64,000 nt of DNA from Pyrobaculum arsenaticum DSM 13514 (GTDB lineage: Archaea; Thermoproteota; Thermoprotei; Thermoproteales; Thermoproteaceae). Both the position numbers and the translations under genes were made by a program. The notes below the pieces were generated by a model that saw only the letters and a program-made list of their open reading frames with translations, was not told the DNA's origin and searched no databases. The DNA lies in the NCBI RefSeq assembly GCF_000016385.1, contig NC_009376.1:1488001-1552000 (forward strand), read 5' to 3'. Shown here in pieces: positions 58,711-64,000 of this stretch (position 1 is its first letter; each line of letters opens with the position of its first letter).

Positions 58711-59712
58711 GTGAGATACGAGGTTGACAAGAGGCGGCGTATTGTAAGAGTCACGCCTGAGAGGGACGAGGACCTCTATTTTCTCTACCTCCTAATAGAT
58801 GTCGGTGACGTGGTGAGAGGGTGGACTGTGAGGGAGTACAAACCGGACGGCACGAAGGAGGGAGAGCGGGTTAAAATGTTTCTTGGCATTAAGGTCGAGG
58901 CGTTGGAGTACCACAAGTTCCGCGGTAGCTTGAGAGTGAGGGGGCCTGTGGTGGAGGTCGAGGAGGGCATAGAGGGCGTCAAGGGGAGGAGGCACACCTT
59001 TGACATAGTGGCTGGGAGAGAGGTCGAGATCGAAAAGGGAGACGAGGAGGCTCTAGAGGCGGCCGAAGGCGTGTTGGAGATGGCCAAGGGCATACTGCCG
59101 AGGATTCTCCTGGTGTCTGTAGACGACGAGGAGGCGGCCTTTGCCTACGTGACGGCGTTGGGAGTAGAGGTATTGTATTTTCTACGCAACGACGCCAGGA
59201 GAGGTGGTGAGGAGGGGAGCCTATTAGACGAATTTCTAGCCGCGGTGGGAAAGGCAACGGAGAACCTAAGGCGTCGCTACAACCCAGACAAGGTCGTGCT
59301 CGCAGGCCCCCACATTATCTTGGAACATGTTGCGAGATACGTACACGGAGACCGCATCCCGCAGAGCTCTGGCGGCCTAGCCGGAGTGTACGAATTCGTG
59401 AGAAGAGGGCTCTACGACGCGTTTAAGGCCGAGATAGGCTTCTCAGCGTATGAAAAACTTCTGCAACTATTAGCTACGAACAGCGAGAGGGTGGCGACGG
59501 GACCTAAAGATGTTGAGGAGGCAGCCTCTGCTGGGCGCATTGACGCGTTGCTGGTGCTGGATTCTTTCATAAAAGAAAACCCGAGAGAGGTCTGGGCTAT
59601 TATATCCCGCGCGTATAAAAGCCGTAGCAAGATCTTCATAATTCGAGAAGATACAGAAATAGGCGTTGGGCTTAGAGCAATGGGAGGAGTTGCAGCTATA
59701 TTGAGATGGTAA
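58711..59712 (+). CDS. pelA: Pelota (Dom34-type ribosome rescue factor)
   Basis: The protein is 333 residues from GTG 58711 with three domains: an Sm-like N-terminal domain (VRYEVDKRRRIVRVTPERDE to about 130, with the basic loop), a central eRF1-like domain without the GGQ motif, and a C-terminal domain (about 250-333, ending GVGLRAMGGVAAILRW). With aEF1A and ABCE1 it splits stalled ribosomes. The GTG start fits CACTATATATAC (58679-58690), about 26 bases upstream; the longer frame from 58579 runs through an sRNA and is rejected. Confidence 0.93.
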   Translation: MRYEVDKRRRIVRVTPERDEDLYFLYLLIDVGDVVRGWTVREYKPDGTKEGERVKMFLGIKVEALEYHKFRGSLRVRGPVVEVEEGIEGVKGRRHTFDIVAGREVEIEKGDEEALEAAEGVLEMAKGILPRILLVSVDDEEAAFAYVTALGVEVLYFLRNDARRGGEEGSLLDEFLAAVGKATENLRRRYNPDKVVLAGPHIILEHVARYVHGDRIPQSSGGLAGVYEFVRRGLYDAFKAEIGFSAYEKLLQLLATNSERVATGPKDVEEAASAGRIDALLVLDSFIKENPREVWAIISRAYKSRSKIFIIREDTEIGVGLRAMGGVAAILRW

Positions 59713-59745
59713 AAAGAGACAGGGAAAAATTGGGTTATTTTGTGG

Positions 59746-59919
59746 TTATTTCTTCTTGCCTAGCAACCTGTATACTTTGATGCCTGTGTACGGAGACTTA
59801 GCCACTGCAAACATCATCGGCCCACGCGCAGTCTGCTTCTCCACAACCTCGTACTGATCAGTCTCAAACGCCTGCTTCGCCTTTATATCATAGAACTTTA
59901 GCTTCTGTTTCTTGGACAT
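59746..59919 (-). CDS. CC1-like chromatin protein, 57 aa
   Basis: ATG 59919 to TAA 59746 encodes a basic protein: MSKKQKLKFYDIKAKQAF, then EVVEKQTARGPMMFAVAKSP and TGIKVYRLLGKKK. Size, charge and sequence match, from memory, the crenarchaeal chromatin protein CC1 of Thermoproteales, which binds single- and double-stranded DNA as a monomer in a lineage with few or no histones. ATTTAAAT (59941-59948) is about 25 bases upstream, giving a leaderless, probably strong promoter. Confidence 0.7.
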   Translation of the reverse strand: MSKKQKLKFYDIKAKQAFETDQYEVVEKQTARGPMMFAVAKSPYTGIKVYRLLGKKK

Positions 59920-60138
59920 GAGTCCAAGATATGTGCCGGTATTTAAATGTTTTGTTTAATTTAGATACTGTATATTATTAAAGAGTTATGTTAATAAAAT
60001 TACTATTGGAATAGCGGTGTTTGTTCTTTTTATAATTTATTTAGTATTTCTCTTTCTGTATATTCTATGCTCTTCTGGACCTTTCTCAACAATGCTACGT
60101 GGGCTAAATTTTTCTCTAGTGATATCTCTATGCTTGTG

Positions 60139-60624
60139 ATGTATAGGAAAGTCGTGGCATTGCTTGGCGTCGGCGGCGTCGGCAAGACCACTTTTGCCTA
60201 CAGGTTGTTGGGCCTTTCCGACGTGCCTGTGCTCACCTTAAAACCTAGCTACTATAGACTCTACATCGGCGATTTGGAAGTGGACCTAATAGATGTGCCC
60301 GGCCAAAGAGTCTATGAAGTTGCCATGAGGTTTGCCTCGTTTAAAATCCCGGTGGTGGATCGACTTATCTACATGTACGACATGACCAGTCACGAGAGTC
60401 TCCAGGCAATTGCTGAATTGCACAACATCTTCACAGATAGAGGCGCACAGGGAGCTAGAGAGATTGTGGTGGTCGGCAATAAAAAAGACTTGGCCGAAGA
60501 GGTGGGATTCTACGTAGAGGCGGATGAAGTAGCGCGGGCTATCGGCGCTTCGGAAGTGTACTATATATCTGCGGCTAGAGATCCCCCTGAAGTGTTTATA
60601 GGGATTTTACTAGGCAAGACCTAG
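60139..60624 (+). CDS. Ras-like small GTPase
   Basis: The 161-residue protein from ATG 60139 is a compact GTPase: G1 [10 protein letters not shown] at about 10, G3 DVPGQR, G4 NKKD and a short G5 SAA. The fold is closest to Arl/Gtr-type archaeal GTPases; partners unknown. GCTAAATTTTT (60110-60120) is about 24 bases upstream. Its 3' end overlaps the convergent THEP1 gene by 15 bases. Confidence 0.8.
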
Positions 60625-61128
60625 GCGGTGCACGACTTGGTTGTATATAGTACTCCAGTTATCTCTAGTGAGCCACAAGATTTCAAATCCAAGGCTCTCA
60701 GCCAAGTTTGTGTAGTTCCTATGCACCACAGCCAACACCTTGGGTGAGTTGTACACAGCTCTTTCTAGGTCTGAACCAAAACCCGGACATTTAAACTCCA
60801 TCGCGCCTATCTCGTCGACAATCAACAAGTCGCAGGTACCACGTAGCGCCTCGCTTATTGTAGAACAAGCGCCTAAAAATACGACATACTTACCCACAGA
60901 GGGCTCCCCTGTACCCACCCTAGCAAGTGGTGTCCGTCTTCCACTGGCTATATCAACTACGTCAAAACCTATGCGTACCCCCCTCTCTCTGACTTCCTGG
61001 GTTACAAATCCGCAGACACGTAGCTTTTTAGCCGCCAGCTCGGCGACTTTAAGTACTAGCGTAGTCTTGCCTACGCCGGGCATGCCGGAGATGCCGATTC
61101 TAACCTCAGCCCTTTCACGCCACATCAT
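60610..61128 (-). CDS. THEP1-type nucleoside-triphosphatase
   Basis: The 172-residue protein matches the THEP1/NTPCR family: [20 protein letters not shown] as Walker A at about 15-22, [20 protein letters not shown], and Walker [13 protein letters not shown]. It hydrolyses NTPs; the cellular role is unsettled. Translation seems to start at one of two adjacent ATG codons (61123-61128); the first 30 bases are also the second half of a C/D sRNA on the same strand, an unusual arrangement. Confidence 0.85.
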
Positions 61129-61158
61129 CTCTCGGCTTAGTCTAGCCTCATCACGGCC
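61103..61158 (-). ncRNA. C/D box sRNA overlapping the start of the THEP1 gene in sense
   Basis: Read leftward: C GTGATGA (61148-61154, perfect), 12-nt guide (61136-61147), D' CCGA (61132-61135), 3-nt spacer, C' ATGATGT (61122-61128), 12-nt guide (61110-61121), D CTGA (61106-61109, perfect). C' contains the two ATG codons of the THEP1 gene. TTTTATACC (61172-61180) puts the transcript start near 61155, that is at the C box, so the mRNA and sRNA probably share one promoter. Confidence 0.8.
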
Positions 61159-61167
61159 ACGTCTTGG

Positions 61168-61959
61168 CTATGGTATAAAACTCCTCGCGACTGTGAGAGA
61201 TGCTTGGAGTGCCCTTTTTAATATCTCGTTTACGAGGTTTTCAAAGGGCGTGAACGCCTCCCCTATTACTTCGCGCATTTTGGCAAGCACGTTTTTCACC
61301 TCGGCAGTTACCTCAGCTGTTTTGTCCCGCCGCTCTCCCTCATCGCTCAGGTCGTCGGAATACTGGTAGAGGACGCCAAGGGAGGCGCCTAGTCTCTTGG
61401 CTAGCTCTAACACATCTCTCCGCTTTAACAGAAGCGCCGGTAAGACCAGCGTAGCCTCTATAAGCGGGGCGGTTTTCAGCTCCGCCGCCTTCTCCCGCTC
61501 TCCCTCTAAGTCGAGGGCTTGGCCCATGGATAGCCTCTGGGCCACGTCGGCGAGGTACTCCACTACTTCTTCTCCCAACTTTACGGCTCGCTTTATCGAC
61601 TCTGCAATAAGCCAGTCGCTTGCCAGCACAGTCCTCTCATCTCCGTAAATTACGCGGGGAGTTTTAGCCCCTCTTCTTTCGTCGTGTTTGTCCATCACGT
61701 CGTCTTGTAGAAGAGATACTATGTGCAGTAGTTCTACTATCGTAGCTGCTTGTAACACCCGCGGATCCATTAACGACCTCCTGTCTAGGCTGTAGGAAAA
61801 TGTGAGAAGTAAGATGGGTCTTAACATCTTGCCCGGTTTTTCAATATAGTATCGCGCTGCGTCTCTCAGCGACTCCGGCTTGATGTCTCTGCCAACTTCT
61901 TGCAGATCGGCGACCACGCGCTCCAGCGCCACTAATACATCACGCGGCAGAATATGCAC
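61168..61959 (-). CDS. Geranylgeranyl/farnesyl diphosphate synthase
   Basis: The 263-residue trans-prenyltransferase builds isoprenoid chains for archaeal lipids. The first Asp-rich motif is LLQDDVMDKHDERRGAKTPR, the second is YQYSDDLSDEGERRDKT, and KPGKMLRPILLLTF is the N-terminal signature. The protein is shorter than average (about 300) but both motifs are intact. It ends 9 bases before the C/D sRNA promoter. Confidence 0.9.
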   Translation of the reverse strand: MHILPRDVLVALERVVADLQEVGRDIKPESLRDAARYYIEKPGKMLRPILLLTFSYSLDRRSLMDPRVLQAATIVELLHIVSLLQDDVMDKHDERRGAKTPRVIYGDERTVLASDWLIAESIKRAVKLGEEVVEYLADVAQRLSMGQALDLEGEREKAAELKTAPLIEATLVLPALLLKRRDVLELAKRLGASLGVLYQYSDDLSDEGERRDKTAEVTAEVKNVLAKMREVIGEAFTPFENLVNEILKRALQASLTVARSFIP

Positions 61960-61993
61960 GTTCTTGAAAAAGATTGATGTTTTTATGCTTATG

Positions 61994-62182
61994 TTATTTA
62001 GCTCTATAACGCCCGTCGGCGGTTTTCTCCACTTTCCCTTCTCTAATAAGCCTAGTGAGCTGTGCTTTAACCACGGCTACTTTCTCAATGCCGACGGCGC
62101 TGGCGATTTCTTCTGCTGTAAACTCTTTACCTTTATTCTGGAGAAGATGGTCATATATCTTGTTCTTAACCCCTGAAGGCAT
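61994..62182 (-). CDS. Small winged-helix DNA-binding protein, 62 aa
   Basis: A minimal winged helix: KIYDHLLQNKGKEFTAEEIA, then SAVGIEKVAVVKAQLTRLIR as the recognition helix and GKVEKTADGRYRA as the wing. It may regulate nearby genes or bind DNA generally. TTTAAATATAC (62202-62212) is about 25 bases upstream. Confidence 0.75.
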   Translation of the reverse strand: MPSGVKNKIYDHLLQNKGKEFTAEEIASAVGIEKVAVVKAQLTRLIREGKVEKTADGRYRAK

Positions 62183-62265
62183 GAATCTACATAAATTCGA
62201 GTATATTTAAACATTCAATAAGAGCCCTAGGCGGTATATTTATAAGTCATTGCAATTGCCGCCGC

Positions 62266-62718
62266 ATGGTAAGAATAGCTGTGGTAGTCTCTGAGTTCAA
62301 CTACGACGTCACCCAGTTAATGTTGCAAAAAGCGTTGGAGCACGCTAAGTTCCTAGGCGCCGAGGTTACATATGTCGTAAAAGTACCGGGCGTCTACGAC
62401 ATTCCCACTTTGCTGAGAGATCTCGTGGCTAAGGAGGAGGTGGATGCAGTAGTCACACTCGGTGCGGTGATACAAGGTGCAACAAAACACGACGAGGTAG
62501 TGGCGCACCAAGCCGCCAGGAAGATACTAGACATCTCCGTAGAGTCGGGGAAACCCATCACGTTGGGCATAATCGGCCCAGGTGCTAATAGAATGCAGGC
62601 CTTAGAGAGGGTTGAGGAATATGCGAAACGTGCCGTCGAAGCTGCAGTGAAGTTGGCTAGGAGAAAAAAGACGCTGAGGGAAGCGAAGTACGCAGGCTCT
62701 ACTGTATTTATAGATTAG
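62266..62718 (+). CDS. ribH: 6,7-dimethyl-8-ribityllumazine synthase
   Basis: The 150-residue enzyme makes lumazine, the riboflavin precursor. Marks are SEFNYDVTQLMLQKALEHAK, VPGVYDIPTLLRDL and GAVIQGATKHDEVV with the catalytic His, near the 5-fold axis. TATATTTATA (62236-62245) is 21-30 bases upstream. Its stop overlaps the convergent ilvE by 4 bases. Confidence 0.95.
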   Translation: MVRIAVVVSEFNYDVTQLMLQKALEHAKFLGAEVTYVVKVPGVYDIPTLLRDLVAKEEVDAVVTLGAVIQGATKHDEVVAHQAARKILDISVESGKPITLGIIGPGANRMQALERVEEYAKRAVEAAVKLARRKKTLREAKYAGSTVFID

Positions 62719-63626
62719 TAAACAAGTGTCACCCATCTGCTGTACTTTTCTATTCTCCCCCTCACCACGTCGGCGTACAGCGTTGCGATTTTTGTGGTGA
62801 TTGGGCCAGGCTTCCCATCGCCGATCGCCCTGCCGTCTACCTCAACGACTGGGGTTACCTCTGCTGCGGTGCCTACGAGAAACAGCTCGTCTGCTGTGTA
62901 TACTTCTTCGCGTGTAATAGGCTTCTCTTCCACCTTAATTCCGAGATCTCTGCTTAGCGTTATGACGGTGTCTCTTGTGATGCCCTCTAAGATAGACTGA
63001 TGGATAGGCGGGGTGTACAGCGCCCCGTTTCTCACCACAAATACGTTTTCACCAGAGCCCTCCACTATGTAGCCGTTTATGTCGGCGAGTAGAGCCTCAT
63101 CGTAGCCGCGGTTTCTGGCTTCCGCCAGGGCCAGGACGGAGTTTACGTAAATACCTCCTATCTTCGCCATCACTGGCAACATGGTGTTGTGGACTCTGCG
63201 CCAGCTCACCACAGTGGCCCTTATGCCGCCGGGGGGTAGATATTTGCCGAAGGGGAAGGCGATTATCGCGAGCGATGTGTCTAGGTCGCGTATGTCAAGG
63301 GTGACCGTCGGCGTCGAGACGAATAGTATGGGCCTAATGTAGACGTCCTCCCGGAAGTGATTAGCCCTAACCGCTTCTATAATCGCGTTTCGCACCTCCT
63401 GCCGCGTGTATGGCACTTTAACGCCGAGGATCTTAGCAGATTTAAACATCCGCTCCAGGTGCTCGTCTAGCCTAAAAATGAGAAGGTTCTCCCCGTTCCA
63501 GTAACCCCTCAGCCCTTCAAATATCGAAGTGCCATAATGGAGAGCATGAATCATGACGTGTATCTTGGCGTCTTCCCACCTAACCACCCTTCCGTTTAGC
63601 CAGACATATTGGGCGTAGATCTTCAT
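62715..63626 (-). CDS. ilvE: Branched-chain amino acid aminotransferase
   Basis: The 303-residue PLP enzyme (fold type IV) transfers the amino group for Val, Ile and Leu. Marks are VMIHALHYGTSIFEGLRGYW, the Lys in MAKIGGIYVNSVLALAEA, and EGSGENVFVVRNG. It follows ilvC by 3 bases, so both are one operon. Confidence 0.95.
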   Translation of the reverse strand: MKIYAQYVWLNGRVVRWEDAKIHVMIHALHYGTSIFEGLRGYWNGENLLIFRLDEHLERMFKSAKILGVKVPYTRQEVRNAIIEAVRANHFREDVYIRPILFVSTPTVTLDIRDLDTSLAIIAFPFGKYLPPGGIRATVVSWRRVHNTMLPVMAKIGGIYVNSVLALAEARNRGYDEALLADINGYIVEGSGENVFVVRNGALYTPPIHQSILEGITRDTVITLSRDLGIKVEEKPITREEVYTADELFLVGTAAEVTPVVEVDGRAIGDGKPGPITTKIATLYADVVRGRIEKYSRWVTLVY

Positions 63627-63629
63627 AGC

Positions 63630-64000
63630 CTACTGGCCGAAAAGGAGCCTCCTCATTTCTATGCCGACTTTCTCGATTTGGTGGTTTTTTACTTCCTCCA
63701 TTAATTTCCTCAGCGTCGGGCCCCCTCTGTTATACTCCGTCACCCACTCTTTTGCGAATTCGCCACTCCTCACCCGCGCTGCCGCCTCTCTCATCCTCTG
63801 CTTTACTGACTCGTCAATTATTTTTGGGCCAACTGTGAGCCCTCCGTACTTCGCCGTGTCGGAAACTCCGTTCAGCATCCCGTAGATCCCCCTCTGCCAT
63901 ATGAGATCCATAATCAACTTCGCCTCGTTCAACACCTCGAAGTACGCCACTTCGGGCTGGTATCCGAGCTCCACCAACGTCTCAAAGCCCTTCTTTATCA
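63630..64000 (-). CDS. ilvC: Ketol-acid reductoisomerase, C-terminal part (runs off the window)
   Basis: The visible 123 residues are the knotted C-terminal domain that binds Mg2+ and substrate: GFETLVELGYQPEVAYFEVL, then MDLIWQRGIYGMLNGVSDTA and KYGGLTVG. The gene continues past 64000 without a start. It converts acetolactate to dihydroxyisovalerate, two steps before IlvE. Confidence 0.93.
   Translation of the reverse strand, partial: IKKGFETLVELGYQPEVAYFEVLNEAKLIMDLIWQRGIYGMLNGVSDTAKYGGLTVGPKIIDESVKQRMREAAARVRSGEFAKEWVTEYNRGGPTLRKLMEEVKNHQIEKVGIEMRRLLFGQ

Noticed and set aside
1..64000. CRISPR arrays, insertion sequences or a provirus
   Set aside because: No regularly spaced direct repeats, no transposase or integrase gene and no terminal inverted repeats were seen; only small remnants near tRNAs hint at past integration.

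Overview
The window is a stretch of a hyperthermophilic crenarchaeal chromosome, almost certainly Pyrobaculum (Thermoproteales). The main signs are a large PaREP2b-type paralogous repeat protein, a ThermoDBP-like single-stranded DNA-binding protein, a small CC1-like chromatin protein, TATA boxes placed about 25 bases upstream of leaderless start codons, several tightly packed C/D box sRNA genes, and archaeal information-processing genes (uS11, uL14, RpoK, Pelota, thermosome, Cdc48). The species cannot be fixed from the sequence alone.

Layout. 1-4.3 kb: a leftward operon whose first gene has been cut by a PaREP2b gene; the PaREP2b gene carries a 13-G tract and is frameshifted near its 3' end. 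4.3-18.4 kb: housekeeping genes (uS11, a THUMP protein, ThermoDBP, Hsp20, Cdc48/VAT, an eight-CBS protein, a YchF-type GTPase, HIT hydrolase, UMP kinase, SerRS) with a few unknown membrane or soluble proteins. 18.4-22.1 kb: a B12-type ribonucleotide reductase interrupted at its active-site cysteine by a 392-residue intein with homing endonuclease motifs. 22.2-32.7 kb: thioredoxin-fold proteins, a phosphoesterase, a cyclic-DPG-synthetase-like GTPase, a KaiC-like ATPase with an HTH partner, adenosylhomocysteinase, uL14, a DUF362 protein and TruD.

32.7-36.5 kb is an accessory stretch of surface or secreted proteins, several broken: a glycoprotein gene with two homopolymer frameshifts, an orphan C-terminal half of a chymotrypsin-like protease coupled to a membrane protein, a membrane-anchored glycoprotein, and a Cys-rich secreted protein interrupted by an in-frame TGA. 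36.6-42.1 kb: endonuclease IV-like protein, RqcH/NFACT, Mut7-C protein, and a pyrI-pyrE-pyrD operon. 42.1-47.2 kb is gene-poor: a coiled-coil nuclease-like protein, tRNA-Leu(UAA), a CPBP membrane protease, tRNA-Gly(CCC) and a decaying HEPN/nucleotidyltransferase toxin-antitoxin pair beside that tRNA. 47.2-64 kb: a branched-chain-type substrate-binding protein and LivF ATPase, RpoK, thermosome, pyruvate/2-oxoacid:ferredoxin oxidoreductase (porB-porA-porD with porG divergent), a nucleotide-sugar dehydrogenase, an MBL hydrolase with GTP-dependent dephospho-CoA kinase, DsbA-like protein, Pelota, CC1-like protein, small GTPase, THEP1 NTPase, prenyl diphosphate synthase, lumazine synthase, IlvE and partial IlvC.

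Two themes stand out. First, six C/D box sRNA genes share one rigid architecture (C box, about 12-nt guide, D', 3-nt spacer, C', 12-nt guide, D) and crowd against or overlap protein genes, promoters or start codons. Second, at least six genes are broken by single-base changes, mostly indels in short runs, which agrees with an indel-prone lineage or with sequencing error in homopolymers.
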